This document shows positions 22,401 through 29,908 of a stretch of 64,000 nucleotides of DNA, piece by piece (position 1 is the stretch's first letter; each line of letters opens with the position of its first letter). This stretch comes from Algoriphagus sp. NG3 (GTDB taxonomy: Bacteria; Bacteroidota; Bacteroidia; Cytophagales; Cyclobacteriaceae): positions 1,860,001 to 1,924,000 of the forward strand of contig NZ_CP139421.1 of NCBI RefSeq assembly GCF_034119865.1, given 5' to 3'. The notes under the pieces are model-generated. The model saw only the letters and a list, made by a program, of their open reading frames with translations. It was not told where the DNA came from and ran no database searches. The translations under genes were made by a program, and so were the position numbers.

Positions 22401-22666
22401 TGATCTTCTCCGGCCCAAAACCAACTTCCCTGAACGTTAGAATAAGGTCCATCGGAAAGAGAAGGATCCAAATCAATATTATTCCCTTGGGTTCTTAAAA
22501 AATAAGCAATAAAAGGAGTCCCTCCGACTCCTCCATTGTAGGATGGAGACCTTGTGCCACTTGAAGGTGCCGTGGCATTTTCAAAGTCATCGGACCAAAA
22601 TTGGACTTGGCCAAAGGATGTCAGGTGTATGCCCACCAAGAGGATTAGAAGTAAAATTTTTTTCAT
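10442..22666 (-). CDS. Giant T9SS-secreted adhesin-like protein (4074 aa) with MBG array
   Basis: A signal peptide (1-20) is followed by a beta-sandwich-like domain to about 235. Next come cadherin-like and Ig-like repeats with NDAPT-type linkers (about 237-1700), three PKD domains each with a WDFGDG motif (about 1708-1956) and one SprB-type repeat ([17 protein letters not shown], about 1957-2033). An Fn3-like stretch, an MBG_2-like domain, 20 tandem 71-aa MBG repeats (2208-3627) and another MBG_2 domain follow. Calcium-binding thrombospondin-3 repeats ([13 protein letters not shown], about 3705-3800) lead to a C-terminal CHU_C/type B sorting domain starting [16 protein letters not shown] infer a secreted surface fibre used in adhesion or gliding. 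The adjacent PorP/SprF gene supports T9SS export. Confidence 0.92.
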   Translation of the reverse strand: MKKILLLILLVGIHLTSFGQVQFWSDDFENATAPSSGTRSPSYNGGVGGTPFIAYFLRTQGNNIDLDPSLSDGPYSNVQGSWFWAGEDHDAFGNAEQTIVWSGIDISGKNNITFQGLFAAQSTYAAWESILFGFSHDDYVTVEYSIDGAAYQKLIDFRANSGAQPPGPDIILNQYKQLADDTNFDGIGNGTVLTKAFNEFTKTIPGSGSTLSLRLRASSNNSYTEEWAIDNFRLLATAANSAPVATAPSAPSVTEDAINVALANNIQVNDADGDNQTVTFTVSGGTVSLGTTGITFGGGGNGSANFTASGTLANINMALDAATFTPTPNLFGTNAGTISFFSNDGTVNSNTATVSFDIAGVNDPPNITGLPSTITVTEDATEDPLDISSATISDIDAGSGELTLKLEATGGIFDYAAGPGITLTGQLTNEATFTGNLTDLNNYINIPSNIYFRPDANLSGNGAASVNLSINDNGNTGSGGGTDIPVGTISVNITPVNDAPTDILLDNNSVAENETIGTVVGLFSALDVDNGDTFTFTLVSGTGDTDNSAFSISGNELRTAAVFDFETKNSYSIRVRVTDSGGLTFEKPFTVTVDEVNESPSEILLDNSSVAENEATGTTVGTFSAVDPNAGDTFVYTFADGAGDEDNDSFTLTGDELLTGEVFDFETKNSYSIRVRVTDSGGLFLELPFSISITDVNEAPTVVNPIPNQNIDQGEELSFQFAINTFQDVDGDDLTYSAQLSGGGALPAWLSFNPATRTFSGTPLNSHVGTVSIDVTADDENGGAITDTFNITVANVNDAPTVANPIPNQNATEGVMFSFQFAANTFSDIDVGDVLTYSAQQTGGDPLPAWLDFDPLTRTFSGTPGNDDTGLITIEVIANDGNGGTVYDSFELSIQGVNDAPVITAPLTISVFEDEPEALTGISFTDVDAGSSDVQATFEVGSGTLSAISGNGVTVGGTSTSLILEGSLSDINAFISNGELTFTTALNATSDVNLNISITDNGNTGSGGSLTDQTNVTLTVTAVNDAPVNTVPGPQQTDQDAALVFSSGNGNQISASDVDAGANAIQISLTATNGLISLSGTGGLTFTQGSGVNDGTMVFVGTIDDINTALDGLIFSPIAGFNGLASLSITSNDQGFSGSGGVQTDTDVVSITVNSVNPIVTLVTSSAVNGIYKVGDELSILVDFDQAVTVNTAVGEPTLTLETGGTDREVSYISGSGSSSLVFNYTVQPGDVSSDLDYTSTNALVLNGATIENSSGDAAIISLPPVGSPNSISGQKDIQIDGVIPVIASVSVPADQTYVAGETLEFTVNFSEAVMVTGNPQISISIGAQTQQAVFVSGSGSSALVFSYTVQSGDLDDNGIVIGSLSLNGGTIRDAAGNNANLTLNSVGVTDQVLVDAVAPSGYAVSFELGSQSIINSSNVETVAFEGSPLEIGSILSYEFSSSTSGAPITGTASVSSETQVFDNAGAGYDLTSLGDGTITLTVSLTDTAGNVGADATTTVTKDATAPTGYAVGWDDLLINAIESSNTSFTLSNAEVNTVADYSISSSGDGNTATITGSLSVTSAVQQIPVDVSTLTDGVLTVEVTLTDEGDNEGGIVSANNATLDQTAPASPSTPDLTDASDTGVSNTDNITADNTPTFAGTAEANATVEVFGDGSSLGTTTADGSGNWDFTSALMVDGTYAITATATDAAGNVSLPSAALSITIDQNECNAQADFIFSPTEGCTAPMTVFFTDQSISADVWAWDFGDGSSSTAQNPIHSYTTYGDFTVKLTVTDTEYGCSSTIEKVFSNYELSADFNANVAFGCGPLEVGFEDLSVGAESWNWDFGDGNTSTDQNPTHIYEQPGNYAVVLTTTGGACSKTITKNNYIQVIGPDVDFSTDITEGCGPLTVEFTNLSTYSSPPISFLWDFGDGSTSTLQNPTHDYASAGTYTVKLTVNDLDGCSRTLTKTGLIQVNLLDVSISKTDVTCDGGFDGSITITPNEGLAPFTYEWSNGASTAEISGISAGNYSVIITDANGCSVTKSVEITEPIPAVLSTSNPSSISHSSAELGGELLGGLDCAQETGIVYATISNPDISDTKVIMTLTGNIFSEVVSGLQVNTSYYARAYSTNQNGITTYGNEVVFNTSKKILEITVVAGQSKFYGEADPVFTYTATGFEGGDDESVLTGALERVAGENVGSYAIQQGTLDAGDNYTIDFTSADFEVIPTDITGITFDDGSFTFDGTEKTIETTGTLPAGTSVAYSDNTRTNVGTQEATATITGANFTTLVLTADLTITPADVSEITFEDASFVYDGTAKSLAITGTLPAGTSVAYTNNSRTDVGTQEVTATITGSNYATLVLTADLTITPADVSGITFEDGSFVFDGTAKSLAVSGTLPDGTSVAYTNNSRTDVGTQEVTATITGSNYNTLVLTADLTITPADVSEITFEDGGFVYDGSVKSLAITGTLPAGTSVAYTNNSRTEVGTQEVTATISGSNYNTLVLTADLTITPADVSGITFDDGSFVFDGTAKSLAITGTLPAGTSVAYTNNSRTDVGTQEVTATISGSNFTTLVLTADLTITPADVSGITFDDGSFVFDGTAKSLAITGTLPAGTSIAYTNNSRTDVGTQEVTATISGSNFTTLVLTADLTVTPADITGITFDDGSFVYDGMAKSLAITGTLPAGASVAYPNNSRTDVGTQEVTATITGSNYNTLVLTADLTITPAEITGITFEDGSFVFDGTAKSLAITGTLPAGTSVAYTNNSRTDVGTQEVTATITGSNYNTLVLTADLTITPADVSGITFDDGSFVFDGTAKSLAITGTLPAGTSVAYTNNSRTDVGTQEVTATISGSNFTTLVLTADLTITPADVSGITFDDGSFVFDGTAKSLAITGTLPAGTSVAYTNNSRTDVGTQEVTATISGSNFTTLVLTADLTVTPADVSGITFDDGSFVFDGTAKSLAITGTLPAGTSVAYTNNSRTDVGTQEVTATISGSNFTTLVLTADLTVTPAGVSGITFEDASFVYDGTAKSLAITGTLPAGTSVAYTNNSRTDVGTQEVTATISGSNFTSLVLTADLTVTPADVSGITFEDGSFVFDGTAKSLAVSGTLPDGTSVAYTNNSRTVVGTQEVTATITGSNFITLVLTADLTVTPADVSDITFNDGSFVFDGSAKSLAITGTLPDGTSVAYTDNSRTVVGTQEVTATISGSNFTTLVLTADLTITPADVSGITFEDGSFVFDGTDKSLAVSGTLPAGTSVAYTNNSRTDVGTQEVTATITGSNYNTLVLTADLTITPAEITDITFEDGTFVYDGSVKSLAITGALPAGTSVAYTNNSRTDVGTQEVMATITGSNYNTLVLTADLTVTPADVSGITFNDGSFVFDGTAKSLAITGTLPDGTSVAYTDNSRTDVGTQEVTATITGSNFITLVLTADLTVTPADVSGITLEDGSFVFDGTAKSLAITGTLPDGTSVAYTDNSRTVVGTQEVTATISGSNYNTLVLTADLTVTPADVSGITFDDGSFVFDGTAKSLAISGTLPAGTSVAYTNNSRTDVGTQEVTATITGSNYNALVLTADLTVTPADVSGITFEDGSFVFDGTAKSLAISGTLPAGTSVAYTSNSRTDVGTQEVTATISGSNFTTLVLTADLTVTPAMLYITVDRGQSKEVGTADPELTYTASGFVAGEDESVITGSLNRNAGEDVGSYSINLGSLDAGSNYTIEFAGANFIITEPANLDSDGDGVPDNVEEEQDTDPDDPTDYVDTDGDGVPDYVEEIEGTDPDDAGDYLDSDGDKVPDYVEERQGTDPDDPNDFRDTDGDGVPDYVNERSVIEFVSQSIETPWGTAAAELKVPNEVVLITAKGEFINLAVQWDLEGYNPLNIGTSIYYGTVEIPAGLFNPEDLQPLLEVIVLAKPAPEDVTLSQNSFVAVPDQFFQEIGAFTVLDPLDDQHMFSLPEGVNDNQYFEVLDGILFWSSAEQVEGRTGFEITLVVTDRAGNVLTKDFQITRERTPLDQLEIANTFTPNGDGVNDTWGMPALRYYSGVRISVFAVGGERLFYTEDPDVRWDGMFNGKEMPVGAYLYVIEVGETGEVKRGMLNLLNQ
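11786..16045 (-). repeat. 20 tandem 213-bp coding repeats (71-aa MBG domains)
   Basis: The span is exactly 20 x 213 bp without any length change. Each unit encodes a domain running from D-(V/I)-(S/T)-G-I-T-F to LVLTADLT(I/V)TPA. Unit 1 (protein order) is the most divergent, while units 5-6 and 9-11 (about 13.7-15.2 kb) are nearly identical in DNA. This indicates recent duplication or gene conversion in the middle of the array. The absence of indels shows selection for domain phase. Repeat number is likely to vary between strains and may be unreliable in short-read assemblies. Confidence 0.95.
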
Positions 22667-22806
22667 TTTTCTTTAGTTAATATTGACTTTCCAATCATAC
22701 AGATCCAAACTTTAGCAACTGGAAAGATTTTTTCATTTTATAAGACTGTGGGTCCGATTTTCAAACTCAATAGAGCCGATGATATAAACCAGCAATTCTG
22801 CACCAG
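22667..22806. other. Short gap between formyltransferase and giant adhesin genes
   Basis: This 140-bp AT-rich spacer contains no ORF and no clear terminator or TAnnTTTG box on the minus strand. Read-through from the upstream operon into the adhesin is possible. Confidence 0.35.
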
Positions 22807-23766
22807 CTAGTAAACATTATATTGCTTTATGCGAGCCTCTTGCTCTGTTCCTAGCATAGGCTGGTTTTGGTTTACCCGGGAGAAAAAGTCCTCCGCAGAT
22901 TCAACTCCATAATCACTACTGACAATCTGTAGTATAATAACCTCCTCATCCACACAGCCAATGGTTACTGGATTTTTAGAAAGTACAGTTCCAGCAGCGT
23001 GCTGATGCTTTTTTCCGATTATCTTTTCCGCTTTTAATACCTTAAAAGGAGTTCTCCCATACAGCGTGTCAGCTCCCCCGTTCCAAGGATTGCAGGCCCG
23101 GCATAAATCCACAATCTCCCCCGCATTCATATATGCCCAGTTGATGGTCGTATCCCGTTGACTGGGAAAAGGACAATAGGCAGAAGAATTTGCCTGCTGT
23201 CTAGAAGGCATGAAAGACCCGAAATGCAGCATCTGGGCAGTATTTTGCGCAGCAAGGGCAATCTCCTCAGAAAATTTCACTGCCAAGGAACCGAAAGTCT
23301 CAGATGCATCTATTACAATCTCCTCCTCCCAGATGATATTCCCCTTGTCAAATTGCTTGTCCATGAGATGAACGGTAAGCACCGCCTCCTTTTCTCCGGC
23401 CTTCAGTGTTTCGAAAATCGGCATTGGTCCCCTGAACTCAGGCAGTTTTCCCATATGGAAGTTTATCCACTTTTGAGGATAGGCTTGTAATAAACTCTCT
23501 GGGACTAAATAGGGAAACCCTATACTAAACATAGCAGAAGGGTGAATCTCTTTTAGCCATTCCTCTAATTTTCCAAATTGCCTCCGATCACTAATGGTGA
23601 ATAGGGGTATTTGTGATCCTAGTATATCCTTGAGGACTGATTCTGTTTCAACCTGCTGTCCGTCCACTGCCACCCCTTTAAGATATCCTTCCAGGTGAAG
23701 CAGCTGGCATGCTGGAAAAGCAGACTTGCCGGCACAAAAAACCACGATTTCAGTTCGTCTATTCAT
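22807..23766 (-). CDS. Formyltransferase (methionyl-tRNA formyltransferase-like)
   Basis: The 319-aa protein has the formyl_trans_N fold. The catalytic Asn and His lie in INFHMGKLPEFRGPMPIFE, corresponding to the N-x-H...LP-x-x-RG signature of Fmt, and an acidic residue in HLMDKQFDKGNII fits the third catalytic position. The C-terminal third resembles an Fmt_C barrel (NPWNGGADTLYG, FKVLKAEKI). The family moves a formyl group from 10-formyl-THF to an amine. The weak match to true Fmt and the location in an operon with a tail-collar protein, a 50-aa ORF and a binding protein suggest a dedicated substrate such as a sugar, amino acid or peptide amine (inference). It overlaps the upstream gene by four bases. 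Confidence 0.82.
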   Translation of the reverse strand: MNRRTEIVVFCAGKSAFPACQLLHLEGYLKGVAVDGQQVETESVLKDILGSQIPLFTISDRRQFGKLEEWLKEIHPSAMFSIGFPYLVPESLLQAYPQKWINFHMGKLPEFRGPMPIFETLKAGEKEAVLTVHLMDKQFDKGNIIWEEEIVIDASETFGSLAVKFSEEIALAAQNTAQMLHFGSFMPSRQQANSSAYCPFPSQRDTTINWAYMNAGEIVDLCRACNPWNGGADTLYGRTPFKVLKAEKIIGKKHQHAAGTVLSKNPVTIGCVDEEVIILQIVSSDYGVESAEDFFSRVNQNQPMLGTEQEARIKQYNVY

Positions 23767-24923
23767 ATACAGGTGTAGCTATTGACCCATCCCGAAGTAG
23801 CACTATTAAGCGGTTTACTTACCATTTTGATATATGCTTCTTTTATCTGATGCAAGTTCACATCACCTATGATTTCAAGTTGGCACATTCCCTTTTCATC
23901 GGGAACAACCTTTGACTGGTACATGGGAGCCATAGAGGTCTGGGTTGTTTGCTCAAACAATAATTTGCCTCTAGGTGTCTGAAATTCCATCTCCATGATA
24001 TCTCTGCATACTTCCTTTCCATTGTGCTGGTATTTTTCCATCAATTCCAGAATGGAAGAGGCCAATAAAGAAGCTTCATACCCCAATAAGGAAAATAGAT
24101 TAGCGGATTTTCCACTGGAAAGCATACTATCTATAAAAACCAAGTTCTCTTCATTCAAGAGCTTTTCGCTCCAAGATGCTAGGCCCAGCAAGCTTTGATT
24201 TGGAAATGGTGATTCAGCCAATACCGATTCTTCCAAACCAAAGGGAGGGAGAATTACGGTAAATTGACCCGGAGAAAAGTTTGCTTGTAATTCTTCAAAA
24301 TACCATTGTACATAATCCCCACTAAAAAGCGAAAGAAGGCAATCTGCTGAATTGCCGGAATCAAACCACTTCTTCAATTCATGTAAGTTAAAATCATCCC
24401 TTTTGTAACCCGTGGCGTGGTTGTAGAGAATAATCCCACCAGCTTCAGAAAATCCAATGTAGCCGGCATGGCTATGTAGATAGCCTCCATCATAATAGCC
24501 TGTAACATTCACTGCTTTGGTCAGACCCTGTTTGGCGGCCATTTCTGAAACTAAAAAATTACCTAAAGAATTATGCAGAGAGTGGTACAGTGTATTGCTT
24601 GACCTTGGCCATTCCTGGGGGAGGTTTGCTCCACTGTCCAAGACTATCAGGATTTTGTTCATGGCTTTGAAAAGTGGCCTTATCATCTGGGCGGTTTTAT
24701 GACTTATGTAGGCAATAACCACTTCAATCTCACTGGACAAAAGCATTTTTTCCACCAGATTGTAACACAATTGAGGATCAGTACCAAAGCCTATATTCTC
24801 TGATACTATTTGGGGCACATATTTTTTTTGAGCAAGGAAACCCTGCTTTAGCCCCTGATGAATATCAACCCCAATAGAGGCGTAATAGGTAGATCGTGGA
24901 AGTAGGAGTCCAATTTTCTTCAT
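23763..24923 (-). CDS. Type I periplasmic-binding-protein-like protein without signal peptide
   Basis: The 386-aa protein begins directly with MKKIGLLLPRSTYYASIGVD, a first strand and ligand loop as in LivK-type (leucine/amide-binding) proteins. It continues with IEVVIAYISHKTAQMIRPLF and VNVTGYYDGGYLHSHAGYIGF, typical of the two-lobed Peripla_BP fold. No signal peptide or lipobox is visible, so it is probably cytosolic and not part of an ABC importer; no permease gene is near. It follows the 50-aa ORF by five bases and overlaps the formyltransferase gene by four, so all are translated together. It might bind or sense a small ligand for the operon's product. The specific role is unknown. Confidence 0.72.
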   Translation of the reverse strand: MKKIGLLLPRSTYYASIGVDIHQGLKQGFLAQKKYVPQIVSENIGFGTDPQLCYNLVEKMLLSSEIEVVIAYISHKTAQMIRPLFKAMNKILIVLDSGANLPQEWPRSSNTLYHSLHNSLGNFLVSEMAAKQGLTKAVNVTGYYDGGYLHSHAGYIGFSEAGGIILYNHATGYKRDDFNLHELKKWFDSGNSADCLLSLFSGDYVQWYFEELQANFSPGQFTVILPPFGLEESVLAESPFPNQSLLGLASWSEKLLNEENLVFIDSMLSSGKSANLFSLLGYEASLLASSILELMEKYQHNGKEVCRDIMEMEFQTPRGKLLFEQTTQTSMAPMYQSKVVPDEKGMCQLEIIGDVNLHQIKEAYIKMVSKPLNSATSGWVNSYTCI

Positions 24924-24928
24924 GTGTG

Positions 24929-25081
24929 TTAGTATTGTATCTCAAAGGCCAAACCTGTCCAGTCCGCTGCGGCGGATCGGGAGAATCCCGCATTGCTTAT
25001 AGTCATCCCACTGGTAGCATTTGCGTCATGCATAGCCGAGGTAGTCAGTATCGATTCCATATCAAAAACATGACTGTCCAT
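24929..25081 (-). CDS. 50-aa small ORF between tail-collar and binding-protein genes
   Basis: ATG at 25079-25081 opens a 50-codon frame ending in TAA at 24929-24931, five bases before the next ATG. The start follows the tail-collar stop by 30 bases, and GCAAGAATAA precedes the ATG. The peptide starts MDSHVFDMESILTTSAMHD and ends DWTGLAFEIQY, with small residues (A, S, T, G) in the middle and no signal peptide. Its segment around SRSAAAD is encoded by two short palindromes that look like inserted repeats. It fills an otherwise empty 188-bp gap inside a tight operon. It may be a precursor-like peptide or a chance frame; I cannot tell from sequence alone. Confidence 0.5.
   Translation of the reverse strand: MDSHVFDMESILTTSAMHDANATSGMTISNAGFSRSAAADWTGLAFEIQY
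24963..24990. repeat. Two adjacent short palindromes inside the 50-aa ORF
   Basis: TCCGC-TGCG-GCGGA (24963-24976) is followed at once by CGGGA-GAA-TCCCG (24978-24990). They resemble other short palindromes in this window (32784, 34708, 51476) and keep the reading frame open. Confidence 0.6.
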
Positions 25082-25111
25082 TTATTCTTGCAATGTACAG
25101 TCTTGAGCCTA

Positions 25112-25660
25112 TCATTGCCTGCTGGGAAAAATCCCGATAGTAGCAATAGAGTAATTCATGACCAAAAATGGATTCATGATTCCAAGAGGAATATTCCCCC
25201 CTGTGGCAGTTGTTTCTCCAGAAACTTGCAAATCCCCATAGTATCCATTGGCCGCAGAAGCATAAACCTCACTGCTGCTAGCAGCCAAAAAATTCCCTGT
25301 AGGAGTATTATCCTCTCCCCCTAAACTGGAAACCGGCATTTTAACTGAAATCGGGGCTGCACTGTGTATGTGTGCAGGTAGATTAGTCGTCAAAATATTC
25401 GTTTGGGTCGTTCCTCCTCTTTCCCCCATCCTATAATTAGGAAGACCCGGCCCCTGGTCTTGACCTATCGGCATCCTACCTCGTAAATCCGGCAATGCAA
25501 AGGTTGTTCTACCATCACCGCCATAAGTTGTCCCGATCAGGGAAAACAAGGCCGTATTGGAGGAAATAGCTAATAATTGGCCTTCACATAGTGCATAGCC
25601 TCTTGGTGCAAAATTAAAGGCGAACAATTTTACCTCGCCTATAAATGGTTCTGTTGACAT
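25112..25660 (-). CDS. Phage tail-collar domain protein (MdpB-like)
   Basis: The 182-aa protein begins with the classic tail-collar block: IGEVKLFAFNFAPRGYALCEGQLL, then TTYGGDGRTTFALPDLRGRMPIG and LPAHIHS. It ends VMNYSIATIGIFPSRQ, as in the microcystin-dependent (Mdp) family. There are no other phage genes here, so it is a chromosomal member rather than part of a prophage. Such proteins can trimerise through the collar fold, and their cellular role is poorly defined. It is the first gene of a minus-strand operon that continues through the 50-aa ORF, the binding protein and the formyltransferase. Confidence 0.9.
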   Translation of the reverse strand: MSTEPFIGEVKLFAFNFAPRGYALCEGQLLAISSNTALFSLIGTTYGGDGRTTFALPDLRGRMPIGQDQGPGLPNYRMGERGGTTQTNILTTNLPAHIHSAAPISVKMPVSSLGGEDNTPTGNFLAASSSEVYASAANGYYGDLQVSGETTATGGNIPLGIMNPFLVMNYSIATIGIFPSRQ

Positions 25661-26160
25661 AATTTTTATTGGTTAAAAATGAGTAATCAAAATTTTACTT
25701 TATAACATCTAGAATACATAACAGCTGCGACATCTTTTTTGCTTTAGCGGCTAAAAGACCGAAAAAAACTAATCCTAAAATTCTCCTGACTCAAAATGCC
25801 TCTGCTAGAAATCTTAACTTCCTGAAATATTGAAAACACTTCCATAGTGCTATAAGAAATATGCACGTTTACCTAATAAGGATCTATAACAAATACAAAA
25901 CACAAACCTTTAACAGACCATTTTTCCCAACCCTTGGCGCCACTAAAAGTGAGGTTTAAAATTAAAACCTCAATTCTCTGCAAAATCACTCTACTAGCTA
26001 TAACAATAGCTCCACAAAGACTGATTAATTAAATGTAGATATTATAATCTTAAATCACCAGTATGAATTAAAATATACGTATTAATACCTACAAAAAACT
26101 AATATTAGAGGTTGAAATTATATAAGGTAGAGAAATGCTTCTGAAATTTATCAGAAACCT
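25661..26160. other. AT-rich non-coding region upstream of the tail-collar gene
   Basis: About 500 bp with stops in all frames and no recognised RNA or repeat. It should contain the promoter of the minus-strand operon, but no clear -33/-7 pair was found. Confidence 0.35.
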
Positions 26161-26900
26161 TATATCTCAATAAGCTTAAAGGCTATTGAACTGGGAAACA
26201 GCTTCCCCTGATCAATAGCCTCCTGCATTTCCCGGTCAATCTGGAATATCCTCTTCTCAAGAAACCAAAAACTGTTTAAATGAGAGAATTAAAGTAACCC
26301 TGCTAAGGTTAATTCATATCAACTGACACTATCCAGAAGGCAGTTCCTTGACTGTCTTTTCTTGACCCCCATTGGCCACAGCAGCCACTTGATGATCAGC
26401 GGGATTTTTACATTTCTATGATAAAGCTTGCTTACTGAGCCAATGACGGACAGCATAATGACCTCATGATCAGACCTATCAGTGGCTTTAATAGTAAGAG
26501 CTCTGTCCCGGCCAGCTTCTGCAGCGCAAACTTGAGGAAATCATAAAAGGAGATCTGTCCATGAATCAGCTAATTGAATTTTTTGCCCGCAAGGTCGATT
26601 TGCCCTAAAATCCCTTCTCCTGTTTCTTGTGAAATAGGTTTTAGATCATTAATCAGACTTTCGAAAACATCCGAAAACTCAGTAGGCATTTTCTTTTCGC
26701 TTCTCCTTCTTTTCCTTTGTCCAAATAATCTTTTTTTGGAATTCAGCAAATTGGCACGAGGGTATGCCTAGGAATCCTTCGGCGAATCGCTGGCATCCAC
26801 CTTGTTCATTTGATCTGGGAGCTCCGGGGAAAATTTGGCGATTTCTTTTCAAGGGTTTCGTCTATAAACTTCCTGATATTGCCGATTTCACTTTTCAGTA
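26161..26900 (-). pseudogene. Decayed coding remnants, possibly transposase
   Basis: The minus strand contains broken stretches that read like protein but are separated by stops and frame changes. Examples are LEVLKSEIGNIRKFIDETLEK (near 26880), KKRLFGQRKRRRSEKK (near 26720) and AGRDRALTIKATDRSDHEV (near 26510). The KRLFGQ...RSEKK phrase resembles the N-terminal region of IS66-type transposases, but the match is short. No terminal repeats were found. I treat the stretch as degraded mobile-element DNA with low confidence in the family. Confidence 0.35.
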
Positions 26901-27151
26901 CTTCCAGGGAATTAGGCACTTTTCGTAGCCAAAATCGCATCCCAGTCAAACAAAAAATGCCAAGAACTCAAACAAATCCTTGAAAAACACCTTGATGGAT
27001 TCAGACCCTTTCTCGATAAAAGATAATCAGTCAAAATGATAGCTTTTAATCTATTATTGCGTTTTTCAACAGCCTCTACTTAACCCTGGTAGATCACATT
27101 TTATCTGGCTATAATTGATAATCTTCAAAAAATCTATTCTTACCCCCTAAA

Positions 27152-27922
27152 TCACTTCCATTTAAACGCAAAATAGGAAGTCGGCTGATCAGTGACGTTT
27201 CTGATCCCATGCAGTAACTGGGGCTCAATAAAATAGAAATCCCCAGACGTAGCATGATATTCCTTGCCATCAATCGTCATGACAGTCTCACCGGAAATCA
27301 TCAGTATAATCTCACTTTCCGTATGTGCATGCGGTTCATGGCTAGGTCCCTTTCCCTCCAACGTAGTGGTATGCATTTCAAGTCTCTCACACATGGCGGT
27401 GGATCTGTCAAAATAAGAGCGGCTGCCTCCTCTATCATTAGGCTGAAATTTAAGCGAATCTGCATTGATCACCAAAGAGCCTCCTGATGCTATACCTCTG
27501 GAAATATCCATGGGTTTTCTAGCCTTGTATCTAATCACAAAATAGGTAAGCGGGCTATCTCCTACATTCGATAGAGAATGCATCTGCTGTGGCATCAACG
27601 ATATCACGCCATTTGCCGCCAGAACTGTACTTTCTTCCTCAATAGTAACTTGCATCAACCCTTCCTTGACTATAAGAATTTCTTCTATATCCTCATTAGC
27701 ATGTGCTGTACTTGGATCCGCACCTACTTCCTGTGTGGTTGCGTGCATTTCAAGGTATTCAAAATGTGGGGACGTGCCTTCAAAGACCGGTCTTCCTGTG
27801 CGGTCACCATTTGAGATGACTTTGTGGTCTGACCATCTATAAAGCCCGGATTTTATAGGATTCAGCTGCGCAATAGTAGTGAGTGGCATAAAGCAAATGA
27901 GATAAATGAATATAGACTTCAT
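27152..27922 (-). CDS. Exported bicupin protein
   Basis: The chosen start is MKSIFIYLICFMPLTTIAQ (27920-27922), a clean signal peptide; the frame is open 29 codons further upstream. The 256-aa protein has two cupin domains. The N-terminal one carries ...HANEDIEEILIVKEG...MPQQMHSLSN, and the C-terminal one carries SHEPHAHTESEIILMISGE and FIEPQLLHGIRN, each with His and Glu residues of a metal site. Bicupins include dioxygenases, isomerases and sugar-binding proteins, so the reaction is not predictable. It is probably periplasmic. The gene is monocistronic and divergent from the YceI gene. Confidence 0.85.
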   Translation of the reverse strand: MKSIFIYLICFMPLTTIAQLNPIKSGLYRWSDHKVISNGDRTGRPVFEGTSPHFEYLEMHATTQEVGADPSTAHANEDIEEILIVKEGLMQVTIEEESTVLAANGVISLMPQQMHSLSNVGDSPLTYFVIRYKARKPMDISRGIASGGSLVINADSLKFQPNDRGGSRSYFDRSTAMCERLEMHTTTLEGKGPSHEPHAHTESEIILMISGETVMTIDGKEYHATSGDFYFIEPQLLHGIRNVTDQPTSYFAFKWK

Positions 27923-28141
27923 ACTCCAAAAATTAAAATTTAGGCAAACATGGGCGAAGTTGGCAATACAGATAATTGACATCCAAATCAGCCAGACTCT
28001 TATACCCAAATAAATGTAACAATATTATGCAAAATTCCATATTACTGGGCATTATAACCGAAAGAGAAAAACCTTACCGTAATTTATGCCGTCTATACTT
28101 GCTCTAACCAAATCCCATTTTAAAAACCAAATTCTAAATTT

Positions 28142-28720
28142 ATGAAGATCTTTACACTCTTTGCCGCCTTGGCCTTAACCTCATTCACAATGGCATCCAA
28201 AGTGACTACCGTGGACACAACAGAAAGCACCATCACCTGGACTGCCAAAAAAGTAACGGGTCAGCATCATGGCAAGGTGCCCATCACATCCGCAACGCTC
28301 GATTATCAAAATAATAGGATCTTGGGTGGAAATTTCGAGATGGACATGACCAGCTTAACAGTAGAGGATATTACCGATCCGGGAATGAATAAAAAACTAA
28401 GCGACCACTTGAAATCAGATGATTTCTTTTCTGTAGAGAAATACAACAAGTCCACTTTCAATGTCACGGATGCCAAAACAAGTGATGGAAAAGCATACCA
28501 AATCACAGGAGATCTCACCATCAAAGGAATCACCAAACCGGTTACTTTTCCTGCTACTGTGTCAGTGAACGGGGGAAAGATCACAGCTACTGGAAAACTG
28601 ACCTTTGACCGTACACACTATGACATCAAATTCCGCTCTGGTTCATACTTCGAAAACCTCGCCGACAAGATGATCTATGATGATGTGGAACTAGATGTGA
28701 AACTTGTGGCCAGCGAGTAA
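28142..28720 (+). CDS. YceI family periplasmic protein
   Basis: The 192-aa protein has a signal peptide (about 1-19) followed by the YceI lipocalin-like fold. Recognisable blocks are STITWTAKKVTGQHHGKVPI, GGNFEMDMTSLTVEDI, DDFFSVEKYNKSTFNV, GDLTIKGITKPVTFPA and the ending LTFDRTHYDIKFRSG. YceI proteins bind isoprenoid-type lipids in the periplasm, and in many bacteria they are induced by stress or linked to quinone metabolism. The gene stands alone and ends in a strong terminator. Confidence 0.95.
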   Translation: MKIFTLFAALALTSFTMASKVTTVDTTESTITWTAKKVTGQHHGKVPITSATLDYQNNRILGGNFEMDMTSLTVEDITDPGMNKKLSDHLKSDDFFSVEKYNKSTFNVTDAKTSDGKAYQITGDLTIKGITKPVTFPATVSVNGGKITATGKLTFDRTHYDIKFRSGSYFENLADKMIYDDVELDVKLVASE

Positions 28721-28761
28721 AACACGACCTTAAAGTTTGCTATTTACCGGCATAACCGGCC

Positions 28762-28797
28762 AAAACCAGTTCAGATGTAGAATTGAACTGGTTTTTT
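28762..28797 (+). terminator. Intrinsic terminator after YceI
   Basis: AAAACCAGTTCA (28762-28773) pairs perfectly with TGAACTGGTTTT (28784-28795) across ten bases, running into a T-rich tail. Confidence 0.9.
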
Positions 28798-29135
28798 GTT
28801 TGCATGGAATGCACACTTTTTTATTTGACCGAAGTTCAGATATACATACTACAACTTTCACCCCAGATACTTACACGATTATTAGCCTGATAATTTTCTT
28901 GTTTTTGAATTAACATACTTTAAGCATAATTAAAAAAACAATGGGAAATTAGGGATAGTGGCACTCGTTATAAAAGGGAAGAGGATCTTAACCCTGACTA
29001 AGATTCTGTGTGGAAAAAAGTCAGAGGAAGCCTGCGTGGTTTTTAGTAAACAAAAGCCATGCAGAGCCTCTGCACCACGCAGGAAGCCACAACAGCATTT
29101 TTTGGTTAAGAGCAAAATGTTGGATTAAGTTGACC
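28798..29135. other. Intergenic region with a hairpin
   Basis: No gene is supported here. CCTGCGTGGT (29031-29040) pairs with ACCACGCAGG (29074-29083) across 33 bases, forming a possible repeat or structured RNA of unknown meaning. A weak 61-codon minus-strand frame crosses it and looks random. Confidence 0.35.
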
Positions 29136-29170
29136 ATAAAAAACCCAATGAATTTTCATCCACCGGGTTT
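29136..29170 (-). terminator. Probable terminator after the GMC/subunit-3 operon
   Basis: On the minus strand AAACCC (29165-29170) pairs with GGGTTT (29141-29146), followed by more T residues. The stem is short and interrupted, so the call is tentative. Confidence 0.5.
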
Positions 29171-29197
29171 CTGTTTTTGCGTTAAATTAAAATTAGC

Positions 29198-29905
29198 TTA
29201 GCCGATAACATTCCCATCCTCATCCCAAGCTATGATAGTGCCTCTATCTTCAGGTTTGAGATACTGCGGAAGGTATTTCTCCTCCAACTTGAATCCATGC
29301 CTGTCCATCACCTCTTGCGGCACACCATCCCAGGCATTTGGAGTATTCCCTACGTAACCTATATATTTCCAGCCAGCTTCTGTGGAAAAATAGCCTGAAC
29401 AGGTCAGGTTACGCAGCAAATTAAACCATCGGACTGCCCCTTCATATTCTGGCTTAGCCTTGTCTGGCCAAGCTACTTCCTCTACTATCTCAATGACTTC
29501 GGATTCCTTAAGTTCATTGAAGGATTTGCCGAATTTCTCATCTGCCTCGTAATCCAACCACATCAGCCCACCGCGCATAGGCGTTTGGTTTCCTGGCTGA
29601 TCCTTCATCATAAACTCCATGAAGTCCACCACCCCTACTTCAGATGCAGCAGGAGATTCATCGTCCTTTGGTAATATGATATCCACCAGAGTAGTAAGTT
29701 TTTTACGCTCTTCGTCGGTGAAAAATGTTTCTGATAGCAGCTTTTGATCTATTTGCTTTTCTTCCTCAGTCCTGCCACCAATTGTACCTCCTTCCAGCAG
29801 CGCACGGGTAGGCAACTCCTGTTGCTCCGGAGAACAGCCGGTCAATAACAAACCTGTGCCTACAGAGCCGGTAAAGAGCAATTTTAGATTTTCTCTTCTG
29901 TTCAT
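29198..29905 (-). CDS. Gluconate 2-dehydrogenase subunit 3-like exported protein
   Basis: The 235-aa protein begins NRRENLKLLFTG with a twin-arginine pair and hydrophobic core, then LLLTGCSPEQQ, a lipobox. This suggests Tat export and lipid anchoring. The body contains FFTDEERKKLTTLVDIILPKDDESPAASEVGVVDFMEFM, the hallmark of the subunit-3 family. It follows the GMC oxidoreductase gene by three bases. In gluconate and related dehydrogenases the small subunit carries the signal peptide for the flavoprotein, which here lacks one, so co-export is likely (inference). Confidence 0.88.
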   Translation of the reverse strand: MNRRENLKLLFTGSVGTGLLLTGCSPEQQELPTRALLEGGTIGGRTEEEKQIDQKLLSETFFTDEERKKLTTLVDIILPKDDESPAASEVGVVDFMEFMMKDQPGNQTPMRGGLMWLDYEADEKFGKSFNELKESEVIEIVEEVAWPDKAKPEYEGAVRWFNLLRNLTCSGYFSTEAGWKYIGYVGNTPNAWDGVPQEVMDRHGFKLEEKYLPQYLKPEDRGTIIAWDEDGNVIG

Positions 29906-29908
29906 GGT

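Noticed and set aside
25112..25660. Prophage
   Set aside because: Only a tail-collar domain is present; there is no capsid, terminase, integrase or lysis gene.
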